Shown: positions 9,327-22,575 of the stretch, one piece after another
How the letters are laid out: each line of letters opens with the position of its first letter
How positions within the stretch are numbered: position 1 is the first letter of the stretch
Source: Liolophura sinensis
Taxonomy: Eukaryota > Mollusca > Polyplacophora > Chitonida > Chitonidae
DNA: 45,728 bases
Direction: 5' to 3'
NCBI RefSeq assembly: GCF_032854445.1
Contig: NW_027018293.1
Coordinates: 1-45,728 of the forward strand
Position numbers and translations under genes: made by a program
Notes under the pieces: generated by a model
The model's database searches: none
Told to the model about the DNA's origin: nothing
The model's input: the letters and a program-made list of their open reading frames with translations, nothing else

Positions 9327-12070
9327 AAGTTATGTGCCCTTCGGTAGCCCAGAAGACCTGAAATCCTTGGGCTAAGCCCATTTAACTCACCCAGCAATTG
9401 CCTTACTTCTAAGTGCAAGACAATCTCAATGTCTTTATCTACGTGTAGAAAAACCACACCATTTGTACGTGATAAACACAAGGTACTTGATACAGTCTGC
9501 TGTAAAAAGTACAACTGAACACTGACCCACTTCAGTAAGGTGCCAAAAGATGCGGAATTGAGCCAGGCATCGGCAGCTGTTGAAAAATTGCAAATTTCCC
9601 TGGTTTCCATGGAGTAAGAGCCGTTGCTGGGCACGTGATTATGACATAAATGATCATTCAATTGTCACTACAGCCAAAAGTATTGGTCGGAGAGCAACGC
9701 GGTTTGTCCCATTCGATTTCTCGTCACAAAATACGTCGGATTAGCCTCTTACCAGCAGCACTGGAACAGTTTTCGCACTTTTGCATTTTTGCCTGGTCTT
9801 TTTGTTAATTGAAATCGGCTACACTGTACTCTGTACAATCGCGACTGGTCATTACTATATTCAACTTTTGACTATAAGTTATGTGCCCTTCGGTAGCCCA
9901 GAAGACCTGAAATTTTTGGGCTAAGCCCATTTAACTCACCCAGCAATTGCCTTACTTCTAAGTGCAAGACAATCTCAATGTCTTTATCTACGTGTAGAAA
10001 AACCACACCATTTGTACGTGATAAACACAAGGTACTTGATACAGTCTGCTGTAAAAAGTACAACTGAACACTGACCCACTTCAGTAAGGTGCCAAAAGAT
10101 GCGGAATTGAGCCAGGCATCGGCAGCTGTTGAAAAATTGCAAATTTCCCTGGTTTCCATGGAGTAAGAGCCGTTGCTGGGCACGTGATTATGACATAAAT
10201 GATCATTCAATTGTCACTACAGCCAAAAGTATTGGTCGGAGAGCAACGCGGTATGCACCATTGGATTTCTCATCACAAAATACGTCGGATTAGCCTCTTA
10301 CCAGCAGCACTGGAACAGTTTTCGCACTTTTGCATTTTTGCCTGGTCTTTTTGTTAATTGAAATCGGCTACACTGTACTCTGTACAATCGCGACTGGTCA
10401 TTACTATATTCAACTTTTGACTATAAGTTATGTGCCATTCGGTAGCCCAGAAGACGTCAAATCTTTGGGCTAAGCCCATTTAACTCACCCAGCAATTGTC
10501 TTACTTCTTAGTCCAAGACAATCTCAATGTTTTTATCTACGTGTAGAAAAACCAGACCATTTGTACATAAAAAACACAAGGTACTTGATACAGTCTGCTG
10601 TAAAAAGTACAACTGACCACAGACCAACATTTATAAGGTGCGAAAAGATGCGGAATTGGGCCAGGTATTGGCAGCTGTTGAAAAATTGCCAATTTCCCTG
10701 GTTTCCATGGAGTAAGAGCCGTTGCTGTGCACGTGATTATGACATAAATGATCATTCAATTGTCGCTACAGGCAAAAGTATTGGTCGGAGAGCAACGCGG
10801 TTTGCACCATTCGATTTCTCGTCACAAAATACGTCGAATTAGCCTCTTACCAGTAGCACTGGAACAATTTTTCCAATTTTGCGTTTTTGCCTGGTCTTTT
10901 TGTTAATTGAAATCGGCTACACTGTATTCTGTACAATCGCGACTGGTCATTACAATATTCAACTTTTGACTATAAGTTATGTGCCCTTCGCTAGCCAGAA
11001 GACCTGAAATCTTTGGGCTAAGCCCATTTAACTCACCCAGCAATTGTCTTACTTCTAAGTCCAAGACAATCTCAATGTCTTTATCTACGTGTAGAAAAAC
11101 CACAAAATTTGTACATAAAAAACACAAGGTACTTGATACAGTCTGCTGTAAAAAGTACAACTGAACACTGACCCACTTCAGTAAGGTGCCAAAAGATGCG
11201 GAAATGAGCCAGGCATCGGCAGCTTTTGAAAAATTGCAAATTTCCCTGCTTTCCATGGAGTAAGAGCCGTTGCTGGGCACGTGATTATGACATAAATGAT
11301 CATTCAATTGTCGCTACAGCCAAACGTATTGGTCGGAGAGCAACGCGGATTGCACCATTCGATTTCTCGTCACAAAATACGTCGGATTAGCCTCTTACCA
11401 GCAGCACTGGAACAGTTTTTCCACTTTTGCATTTTTGCCTGGTCTTTTTGTTAATTGAAATCGGCTACACTGTACTCTGTACAATCGCAACTGGTCATTA
11501 CTATATTCAACTTTTGACTATAAGTTATGTGCCCTTCGGTAGCCCAGAAGACCTGAAATCTTTGGGCTAAGCCCATTTAACTCACCCAGCAATTGTCTTA
11601 CTTCTAAGTCCAAGACAATCTCAATGTCTTTATCTACGTGTAGAAAAACCACACCATTTGTACTTGAAAAACACAAGGTACTTGATACAGTCTGCTGTAA
11701 AAAGTACAACTGACCACAGACCCACATGAATAAGGTGCCAAAAGATGCGGAATTGAGACAGGCATCGGCAGCTGTAGAAAAATTGCAAATTTCCCTGGTT
11801 TCCATGGAGTAAGAGCCGTTGCTACGCACGTGATTATGACATCAATATTCATTGATTTGTCGCTACAGCCAAAAGTATTGGTCGGAGAGCAACGCGGTTT
11901 GCACCATTCGATTTCTCGTCACAAAATACGTCGGATTAGCTTCTTACTAGCAGCACTGGAACAGTTTTTCCACTTTTGCATTTTTACCTGGTCTTTTTGT
12001 TAATTGAAATCGGCTACACTGTACTCTGTACAATCGCGACTGGTCATTACTATATTCAACTTTTGACTAT
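9327..12070. repeat. Five-monomer higher-order repeat, first copy (monomers 18-22)
   Basis: This 2744-bp unit is repeated immediately at 12071-14815. Markers are GTTTGTCCCATTCG in monomer 18, GTATGCACCATTGG with CTCATCAC in 19, CAGGTATTGGCAGC and GTGCGAAAAG in 20, CTTCGCTAGC with AGCTTTTGAAAAATT in 21, and GAGACAGGC with CTGTAGAAAAATT in 22. Monomer 21 is one base shorter than its counterpart, accounting for the 1-bp length difference between units. Confidence 0.9.
10974..11521. repeat. 548-bp monomer with single-base deletion (monomer 21)
   Basis: CTTCGCTAGCCAGAAG lacks one C of the CCC run found in its HOR counterpart at 13718 (CTTCGCTAGCCCAGAAG). It also has a private CACAAAATTTG in place of CACACCATTTG near 11101. 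Confidence 0.9.
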
Positions 12071-14815
12071 AAGTTATGTGCCCTTCGGTAGCTCAGAAGA
12101 CCTGAAATCTTTGGGCTAAGCCCATTTAACTCACCCAGCAATTGCCTTACTTCTAAGTGCAAGACAATCTCAATGTCTTTATCTACGTGTAGAAAAACCA
12201 CACCATTTGTACGTGATAAACACAAGGTACTTGATACAGTCTGCTGTAAAAAGTACAACTGAACACTGACCCACTTCAGTAAGGTGCCAAAAGATGCGGA
12301 ATTGAGCCAGGCATCGGCAGCTGTTGAAAAATTGCAAATTTCCCTGGTTTCCATGGAGTAAGAGCCGTTGCTGGGCACGTGATTATGACATAAATGATCA
12401 TTCAATTGTCACTACAGCCAAAAGTATTGGTCGGAGAGCAACGCGGTTTGTCCCATTCGATTTCTCGTCACAAAATACGTCGGATTAGCCTCTTACCAGC
12501 AGCACTGGAACAGTTTTCGCACTTTTGCATTTTTGCCTGGTCTTTTTGTTAATTGAAATCGGCTACACTGTACTCTGTACAATCGCGACTGGTCATTACT
12601 ATATTCAACTTTTGACTATAAGTTATGTGCCCTTCGGTAGCCCAGAAGACCTGAAATTTTTGGGCTAAGCCCATTTAACTCACCCAGCAATTGCCTTACT
12701 TCTAAGTGCAAGACAATCTCAATGTCTTTATCTACGTGTAGAAAAACCACACCATTTGTACGTGATAAACACAAGGTACTTGATACAGTCTGCTGTAAAA
12801 AGTACAACTGAACACTGACCCACTTCAGTAAGGTGCCAAAAGATGCGGAATTGAGCCAGGCATCGGCAGCTGTTGAAAAATTGCAAATTTCCCTGGTTTC
12901 CATGGAGTAAGAGCCGTTGCTGGGCACGTGATTATGACATAAATGATCATTCAATTGTCACTACAGCCAAAAGTATTGGTCGGAGAGCAACGCGGTATGC
13001 ACCATTGGATTTCTCATCACAAAATACGTCGGATTAGCCTCTTACCAGCAGCACTGGAACAGTTTTCGCACTTTTGCATTTTTGCCTGGTCTTTTTGTTA
13101 ATTGAAATCGGCTACACTGTACTCTGTACAATCGCGACTGGTCATTACTATATTCAACTTTTGACTATAAGTTATGTGCCATTCGGTAGCCCAGAAGACG
13201 TCAAATCTTTGGGCTAAGCCCATTTAACTCACCCAGCAATTGTCTTACTTCTTAGTCCAAGACAATCTCAATGTTTTTATCTACGTGTAGAAAAACCAGA
13301 CCATTTGTACATAAAAAACACAAGGTACTTGATACAGTCTGCTGTAAAAAGTACAACTGACCACAGACCAACATTTATAAGGTGCGAAAAGATGCGGAAT
13401 TGGGCCAGGTATTGGCAGCTGTTGAAAAATTGCCAATTTCCCTGGTTTCCATGGAGTAAGAGCCGTTGCTGTGCACGTGATTATGATATAAATGATCATT
13501 CAATTGTCGCTACAGGCAAAAGTATTGGTCGGAGAGCAACGCGGTTTGCACCATTCGATTTCTCGTCACAAAATACGTCGAATTAGCCTCTTACCAGTAG
13601 CACTGGAACAATTTTTCCAATTTTGCGTTTTTGCCTGGTCTTTTTGTTAATTGAAATCGGCTACACTGTATTCTGTACAATCGCGACTGGTCATTACAAT
13701 ATTCAACTTTTGACTATAAGTTATGTGCCCTTCGCTAGCCCAGAAGACCTGAAATCTTTGGGCTAAGCCCATTTAACTCACCCAGCAATTGTCTTACTTC
13801 TAAGTCCAAGACAATCTCAATGTCTTTATCTACGTGTAGAAAAACCACACCATTTGTACATAAAAAACACAAGGTACTTGATACAGTCTGCTGTAAAAAG
13901 TACAACTGAACACTGACCCACTTCAGTAAGGTGCCAAAAGATGCGGAAATGAGCCAGGCATCGGCAGCTTTTGAAAAATTGCAAATTTCCCTGCTTTCCA
14001 TGGAGTAAGAGCCGTTGCTGGGCACGTGATTATGACATAAATGATCATTCAATTGTCGCTACAGCCAAACGTATTGGTCGGAGAGCAACGCGGATTGCAC
14101 CATTCGATTTCTCGTCACAAAATACGTCGGATTAGCCTCTTACCAGCAGCACTGGAACAGTTTTTCCACTTTTGCATTTTTGCCTGGTCTTTTTGTTAAT
14201 TGAAATCGGCTACACTGTACTCTGTACAATCGCGACTGGTCATTACTATATTCAACTTTTGACTATAAGTTATGTGCCCTTCGGTAGCCCAGAAGACCTG
14301 AAATCTTTGGGCTAAGCCCATTTAACTCACCCAGCAATTGTCTTACTTCTAAGTCCAAGACAATCTCAATGTCTTTATCTACGTGTAGAAAAACCACACC
14401 ATTTGTACTTGAAAAACACAAGGTACTTGATACAGTCTGCTGTAAAAAGTACAACTGACCACAGACCCACATGAATAAGGTGCCAAAAGATGCGGAATTG
14501 AGACAGGCATCGGCAGCTGTAGAAAAATTGCAAATTTCCCTGGTTTCCATGGAGTAAGAGCCGTTGCTACGCACGTGATTATGACATCAATATTCATTGA
14601 TTTGTCGCTACAGCCAAAAGTATTGGTCGGAGAGCAACGCGGTTTGCACCATTCGATTTCTCGTCACAAAATACGTCGGATTAGCTTCTTACTAGCAGCA
14701 CTGGAACAGTTTTTCCACTTTTGCATTTTTACCTGGTCTTTTTGTTAATTGAAATCGGCTACACTGTACTCTGTACAATCGCGACTGGTCATTACTATAT
14801 TCAACTTTTGACTAT
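12071..14815. repeat. Five-monomer higher-order repeat, second copy (monomers 23-27)
   Basis: This 2745-bp unit follows 9327-12070 directly and carries the same markers in the same order. The first part of monomer 23 has TAGCTCAG, as do monomers 11, 14 and 28, while monomer 18 has TAGCCCAG. The unit boundary is thus a recombination joint between this HOR and the monomer type that follows it at 14816. One substitution in monomer 25 (TATGATATAAATG near 13484) is private. Confidence 0.9.
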
Positions 14816-17560
14816 AAGTTATGTGCCCTTCGGTAGCTCAGAAGACCTGAAATCTTTGGGCTAAGCCCATTTAACTCACCCAGCAATTGCCTTACTTCTA
14901 AGTGCAAGACAATCTCAATGTCTTTATCTACGTGTAGAAAAACCACACCATTTGTACATGAAAAACACAAGGTACTTGATACAGTCTGCTGTAAAAAGTA
15001 CAACTGACCACAGACCCACATGAATAAGGTGCCAAAAGATGCGGAATTGAGCCAGGCATCGGCAGCTGTTGAAAAATTGCAAATTTCCCTGGTTTCCAAG
15101 GAGTAAGAGCCGTTGCTGGGCACGTGATTATGACATAAATGCTCATTCAGTTGTCGCTACAGCCAAACGTATTGGTCGGAGAGCAACGCGGATTGCACCA
15201 TTCGATTTCTCGTCACAAAATACGTCGGATTAGCCTCTTATCAGCAGCACTGGAACAGTTTTTCCACTTTTGCATTTTTGCCTGGTCTTTTTGTTAATTG
15301 AAATCGGCTACACTGTACTCTGTACAATCGCGACTGGTCATTACTATATTCAACTTTTGACTATAAGTTATGTGCCCTTCGGTAGCCCAGAAGACCTGAA
15401 ATCTTTGGGCTAAGCCCATTTAACTCACCCAGCAATTGTCTTACTTCTAAGTCCTAGACAATCTCAATGTCTTTATCTACGTGTAGAAAAACCACACCAT
15501 TTGTACAAAAAAAACACAAGGTACTTGATACAGTCTGCTGTAAAAAGTACAACTAAACACTGACCCACAATTATAAGGTGCCAAAAGATGAGGAATTGGG
15601 CCAGGTATCGGCAGCTGTTGAAAAATTGCAAATATCCCTGGTTTCCATGGAGTAAGAGCCGTTGCTGTGCACGTGATTATGACATCAATATTCATTAATT
15701 TGTCGCTACAGCCAAAAGTATTGGTCGGAGAGCAACGCGGTTTGCACCATTCGATTTCTCGTCACAAAATACGTCGGATTAGCCTCTTACCAGCAGGACT
15801 GGAACAGTTTTTCCACTTTTGCATTTTTGCCTGGTCTTTTTGTTAATTGAAATCGGCTACACTGTACTCTGTACAATCGCGACTGGTCATTACTATATTC
15901 AACTTTTGACTATAAGTTATGTGCCCTTCGGTAGCTCAGAAGACCTGAAATCTTTGGGCTAAGCCCATTTAACTCACCCAGCAATTGCCTTACTTCTAAG
16001 TGCAAGACAATCTCAATGTCTTTATCTACGTGTAGAAAAACCACACCATTTGTACATGAAAAACACAAGGTACTTGATACAGTCTGCTGTAAAAAGTACA
16101 ACTGACCACAGACCCACATGAATAAGGTGCCAAAAGATGCGGAATTGAGCCAGGCATCGGCAGCTGTTGAAAAATTGCAAATTTCCCTGGTTTCCAAGGA
16201 GTAAGAGCCGTTGCTGGGCACGTGATTATGACATAAACGATCATTCAATTGTCGCTACAGCCAAACGTATTGGTCGGAGAGCAACGCGGATTGCACCATT
16301 CGATTTCTCGTCACAAAATACGTCGGATTAGCCTCTTACCAGCAGCACTGGAACAGTTTTTCCACTTTTGCATTTTTGCCTGGTCTTTTTGTTAATTGAA
16401 ATCGGCTACACTGTACTCTGTACAATCGCGACTGGTCATTACTATATTCAACTTTTGGCTATAAGTTATGTGCCCTTCGGTAGCCCAGAAGACGTCAAAT
16501 CTTTGGGCCAAGCCCATTTAACTCACCCAGCAATTGTCTTACTTCTAAGTCCAAGACAATCTCAATGTCTTTATCTACGTGTAGAAAAACCACACCATTT
16601 GTACATAAAAAACACAAGGTACTTGATACAGTCTGCTGTAAAAAGTACAACTAAACACTGACCCACATTTATAAGGTGCCAAAAGATGCGGAATTGAGAC
16701 AGGCATCGGCAGCTGTTAAAAAATTGCAAATATCCCTGGTTTCCATGGAGTAAGAGCCGTTGCTGGGCACGTGATTATGACATAAATGATCATTCAATTG
16801 TCACTACAGCCAAAAGTATTGGTCGGAGAGCAACGCGGTTTGCACCATTCGATTTCTCGTCAGAAAATACGTCGGATTAGCCTCTTACCAGCAGCACTGG
16901 AACAGTTTTCGCACTTTTGCATTTTTGCCTGGTCTTTTTGTTAATTGAAATCGGCTACACTGTACTCTGTACAATCGCGACTGGTCATTACTATATTCAA
17001 CTTTTGACTATAAGTTATGTGCCCTTCGGTAGCCCAGAAGACCTGAAATCTTTGGGCCAAGCCCATTTAACTCACCCAGCAATTGTCTTACTTCTAAGTG
17101 CAAGACAATCTCAATGTCTTTATCTACGTGTAGAAAAACCACACCATTTGTACATAAAAAACACAAGGTACTTGATACAGTCTGCTGTAAAAAGTACAAC
17201 TGACCACAGACCAACATGAATAAGGTGCCAAAAGATGCGGAATTGAGCCAGGCATCGGCAGCTGTTGAAAAATTGCAAATTTCCCTGGTTTCCATGGAGT
17301 AAGAGCCGTTGCTGGGCACGTGATTATGACATAAATGATCATTCAATTGTCACTACAGCCAAAAGTATTGGTCGGAGAGCAACGCGGTTTGCACCATTCG
17401 ATTTCTCGTCACAAAATACGTCGGATTAGCCTCTTACCAGCAGCACTGGAACAGTTTTCGCACTTTTGCATTTTTGCCTGGTCTTTTTGTTAATTGAAAT
17501 CGGCTACACTGTACTCTGTACAATCGCGACTGGTCATTACTATATTCAACTTTTGACTAT
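14816..17560. repeat. Rearranged copy of monomer types 11, 13, 14, 1 and 2 (monomers 28-32)
   Basis: Monomer 28 matches monomer 11 (TAGCTCAG, AAATGCTCATTCAG). Monomer 29 matches 13 (CAGGTATCGG, TCATTAATTTG), and 30 matches 14. Monomer 31 matches 1 (GACGTC, CATTTATAAGG, CTGTTAAAAAATTG), and 32 matches 2 (CACAGACCAACATG). A monomer of type 12 is skipped between 28 and 29. The order 14-1-2 at this site is the order seen at the 40060/40061 join and differs from 14-to-chimera at 7679/7680. This argues that 14-1-2 is ancestral. Confidence 0.8.
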
Positions 17561-20056
17561 AAGTTATGTGCCCTTCGGTAGCCCAGAAGACCTGAAATCT
17601 TTGGGCTAAGCCCATTTAACTCAGCCAGCAATTGCCTTACTTCTAAGTGCAAGACAATCTCAATGTCTTTATCTACGTGTAGAAAAACCACACCATTTGT
17701 ACGTGATAAACACAAGGTACTTGATACAGTCTGCTGTAAAAAGTACAACTGAACACTGACCCACTTCAGTAAGGTGCCAAAAGATGCGGAATTGAGCCAG
17801 GCATCGGCAGCTGTTGAAAAATTGCAAATTTCCCTGGTTTCCATGGAGTAAGAGCCGTTGCTGGGCACGTGATTATGACATAAATGATCATTCAATTGTC
17901 ACTACAGCCAAAAGTATTGGTCGGAGAGCAACGCGGTTTGCCCCATTCGATTTCTCGTCACAAAATACGTCGGATTAGCCTCTTACCAGCAGCACTGGAA
18001 CAGTTTTTCCACTTTTGCATTTTTACCTGGTCTTTTTGTTAATTGAAATCGGCTACACTGTACTCTGTACAATCGCGACTGGTCATTACTATATTCAACT
18101 TTTGACTATAAGTTATGTGCCCTTCGGTAGCTCAGAAGACCTGAAATCTTTGGACTAAGCCCATTTAACTCACCCAGCAGTTGTCTTACTTCTAAGTGCA
18201 AGACAATCTCAATGTCTTTATCTACGTGTAGAAAAACCACACCATTTGTACGTGAAAAACACAAGGTACTTGATACAGTCTGCTGTAAAAAGTACAACTG
18301 AACACTGACTTACTTCAGTAAGGTGCCAAAAGATGCGGAATTGAGCCAGGCATCGGCAGCTGTTGAAAAATTGCAAATTTGCCTGGTTTCCATGGAGTAA
18401 GAGCCGTTGCAGGGCACGTGATTATGACATAAATGATCATTCAATTGTCACTACAGCCAAAAGTATTGGTCGGAGAGCAACGCGGTATGCACCATTGGAT
18501 TTCTCATCACAAAATACGTCGGATTAGCCTCTTACCAGCAGCACTGGAACAGTTTTCGCACTTTTGCATTTTTGCCTGGTCTTTTTGTTAATTGAAATCG
18601 GCTACACTGTACTCTGTACAATCGCGACTGGTCATTACTATATTCAACTTTTGACTATAAGTTATGTGCCATTCGGTAGCCCAGAAGACGTCAAATCTTT
18701 GGGCTAAGCCCATTTAACTCACCCAGCAATTGTCTTACTTCTTAGTCCAAGACAATCTCAATGTCTTTATCTACGTGTAGAAAAACCACACCATTTGTAC
18801 ATAAAAAACACAAGGTACTTGATACAGTCTGCTGTAAAAAGTACAACTGACCACAGACCAACATTTATTAGGTGCCAAAAGATTCGGAATTGGGCCAGGT
18901 ATTGGCAGCTGTTGAAAAATTGCCAATTTCCCTGGTTTCCATGGAGTAAGAGCCGTTGCTGTGCACGTGATTATGACATAAATGATCATTCAATTGTCGC
19001 TACAGCCAAAAGTATTGGTCGGAGAGCAACGCGGTTTGCACCATTCGATTTGTCGTCACAAAATACGTCGGATTAGCCTCTTACCAGTAGCACTGGAACA
19101 ATTTTTCCAATTTTGCGTTTTTGCCTGGTCTTTTTGTTAATTGAAATCGGCTACACTGTACTCTGTACAATCGCGACTGGTCATTACAATATTCAACTTT
19201 TAACTATAAGTTATGTGCCCTTCGGTAGCCCAGAAGACCTGAAATCTTTGGGCTAAGCCCATTTAACTCACCCAGCAATTGTCTTACTTCTAAGTCCAAG
19301 ACAATCTCAATGTCTTTATCTACGTGTAGAAAAACCACACCATTTGTACATAAAAAACACAAGGTACTTGATACAGTCTGCTGTAAAAAGTACAACTGAA
19401 CACTGACCCACTTCAGTAAGGTGCCAAAAGATTCGGAAATGAGCCAGGCATCGGCAGCTTTTGAAAAATTGCAAATTTCCCTGCTTTCCATGGAGTAAGA
19501 GCCGTTGCTGGGCACGTGATTATGACATAAATGATCATTCAATTGTCGCTACAGCCAAACGTATTGGTCGGAGAGCAACGCGGATTGCACCATTCGATTT
19601 CTCGTGACAAAATATGTCGGATTAGCCTCTTACCAGCAGCACTGGAACAGTTTTTCCACTTTTGCATTTTTGCCTGGTCTTTTTGTTAATTGAAATCGGC
19701 TACACTGTACTCTGTACAATCGCGACTGGTCATTACTATATTCAACTTTTGACTATAAGTTATGTGCCCTTCGGTAGCCCAGAAGACCTGAAATCTTTGG
19801 GCTAAGCCCATTTAACTCACCCAGCAATTGTCTTACTTCTAAGTCCAAGACAATCTCAATGTCTTTATCTACGTGTAGAAAAACCACACCATTTGTACTT
19901 GAAAAACACAAGGTACTTGATACAGTCTGCTGTAAAAAGTACAACTGACCACAGACCCACATGAATAAGGTGCCAAAAGATGCGGAATTGAGACAGGCAT
20001 CGGCAGCTGTAGAAAAATTGCAAATTTCCCTGGTTTCCATGGAGTAAGAGCCGTTG
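17561..20056. repeat. Degraded third copy of the five-monomer HOR (monomers 33-37)
   Basis: Monomer 33 resembles 18 but has TTTGCCCCATTC and a private CTCAGCCAGC. Monomer 34 has a different left half (TAGCTCAG, TTTGGACTAAG, GACTTACTTCAG) and then the GTATGCACCATTGG marker of 19. Monomers 35 and 36 keep the CAGGTATTGG and AGCTTTTGAAAAATT markers of 20 and 21. Monomer 37 keeps the GAGACAGGC marker of 22 in its left half, then changes to another type at about 20057. It is older, or more affected by conversion, than the two adjacent units upstream. Confidence 0.75.
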
Positions 20057-22575
20057 CTACGCACGTAATAATGACATAAATGATCATTCAATTGTCACTA
20101 CAGCCAAAAGTATTGGTCGCAGAACAACGCGGTTTGCACCATTCAATTTCTCGTCACAAAATACGTCGGATTAGCCTCTTACCAGCAGCACTGGAACAGT
20201 TTTTCCACTTTTGCATTTTTGCCTGGTCTTTTTGTTAATTGAAATCGGCTACACTGTACTCTGTACAATCGCGACTGGTCATTACTATATTCAACTTTTG
20301 ACTATAAGTTATGTGCCCTTCGGTAGCCCAGAACACCTGAAATCTTTGGGCCAAGCCCATTTAACTCACCCAGCAATTGTCTTACTTCTAAGTCCAAGAC
20401 AATCTCAATGTCTTTATCTACGTGTAGAAAAACCACACCATTTGTACATAAAAAACACAAGGTACTTGATACAGTCTGCTGTAAAAAGTACAACTAAAAA
20501 CTGACCCACATTTATAAGGTGCCAAAAGATGCGGAATTGGGCCAGGCATCGGCAGCTGTTAAAAAATTGCAAATATCCCTGGTTTCCATGGAGTAAGAGC
20601 CGTTGCTGGGCACGTGATTATGACATCAATGATCATTCAATTGTCACTACAGGCAAAAGTATTAGTCGGAGAGCAACGCGGTTTGCACCATTCGATTTCT
20701 CGTCACAAAATACGTCGGATTAGCCTCTTACCAGCAGCACTGGAAGAGTTTTTCCACTTTTGCATTTTTGCCTGGTCTTTTTGTTAATTGAAATCGGCTA
20801 CACTGTACTCTGTACAATCGCGACTGGTCATTACTATATTCAACTTTTGACTATAAGTTATGTGCCCTTCGGTAGCCCAGAAGATCTGAAATATTTGGGC
20901 TAAGCCCATTTAACTCACCCAGCAATTGCCTTACTTCTAAGTGCAAGACAATCTCAATGTCTTTATCTACGTGTAGAAAAACCACACCATTTGTACGTGA
21001 AAAACACAAGGTACTTGATACAGTCTGCTGTAAAAAGTACAACTGACCACAGACCCACATGAATAAGGTGCCAAAAGATGCGGAATTGAGCCAGGCATCG
21101 GCAGCTGTTGAAAAATTGCAAATTTCCCTGGTTTCCATGGAGTAAGAGCCGTTGCTGGGCACGTGATTATGACATAAATGATCATTCAATTGTCACTACA
21201 GCTAAAAGTATTGGTCGGAGAGCAACGCGGTATGCACCATTCGATTTCTCGTCACAAAATACGTCGGATTAGCCTCTTACCAGCAGCACTGGAACAGTTT
21301 TTCCACTTTTGCATTTTTGCCTGGTCTTTTTGTTAATTGAAATCGGCTACACTGTACTCTGTACAATCGCGACTGGTCATTACTATATTCAACTTTTGAC
21401 TATAAGTTATGTGCCCTTCGGTAGCCCAGAAGACCTGAAATCTTTGGGCTCAGCCCATTTAACTCACCCAGCAATTGTCTTACTTCTAAGTCCAAGACAA
21501 TCTCAATGTCTTTATCTACGTGTAGAAAAATCAGACCATTTGTACATAAAAAACACAAGGTACTTGATACAGTCTGCTGTAAAAAGTACAACTAAACACT
21601 GACCCACATTTATAAGGTGCCAAAAGATGAGGAATTGGGCCAGGCATCGGCAGCTGTTAAAAAATTGCAAATATCCCTGGTTTCCATGGAGTAAGAGCCG
21701 TTGCTACGCACGTGATTATGACATCAATGATCATTCAATTGTCGCTACAGCCAAAAGTATTGGTCGGAGACCAACGCGGTTTGCACCATTGGATTTCTCG
21801 TCACAAAATACGTCGGATTAGCCTCTTACCAGCAGCACTGGAACAGTTTTTGCACTTTTGCATTTTTGCCTGGTCTTTTTGTTAATTGAAATCGGCTACA
21901 CTGTACTCTGTACAATCGCGACTGGTCATTACTATATTCAACTTTTGACTATAAGTTATGTGCCCTTCGGTAGCCCAGAAGACCTGAAATTTTTGGGCCA
22001 AGCCCATTTAACTCACCCAGCAATTGCCTTACTTCTAAGTGCAAGACAATCTCAATGTCTTTATCTACGTGTAGAAAAACCACACCATTTGTACGTGAAA
22101 AACACAAGATACTTGATACAGTCTGCTGTAAAAAGTACAACTGAACACTGACCCACTTCAGTAAGGTGCCAAAAGATGCGGAATTGAGCCAGGCATCGGC
22201 AGCTGTTAAAAAATTGTAAAGTTCCCTGGTTTCCATGGAGTAAGAGCCGTTGCTGGGCACGTGATTATGACATAAATGATCATTCAATTGTCACTACAGG
22301 CAAAAGTATTGGTCGGAGAGCAACGCGGTTTGCACCATTCGATTTGTCGTCACAAAATACGTCGGATTAGCCTCTTACCAGCAGCACTGGAACAGTTTTT
22401 CCACTTTTGCATTTTTCCCTGGTCTTTTTGCTAATTGAAATCGGCTACACTGTACTCTGTACAATCGCGACTGGTCATTACTATATTCAACTTTTGACTA
22501 TAAGTTATGTGCCCTTCGGTAGCCCAGAAGACCTGAAATCTTTGGGCTAAGCCCATTTAACTCACCCAGCAATTG
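20057..22575. repeat. Copy 1 of a roughly 2.5-kb duplication spaced by 15 monomers
   Basis: This aligns with 28291-30807 at offsets of 8234 and then 8232. The right half of monomer 37 through the start of monomer 42 shares GGAGAACAACG or its relative, GGGCTCAGCCC in monomer 40, GAGACCAACG with CATTGGATTTC in the same monomer, ACAAGATACTTG and TTGTAAAGTTCCC in 41, and TTTTTCCCTGGTC with TTTTTGCTAATTG at its end. It ends where GCAATTGCCTT faces GCAATTGTCTT. Confidence 0.8.
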
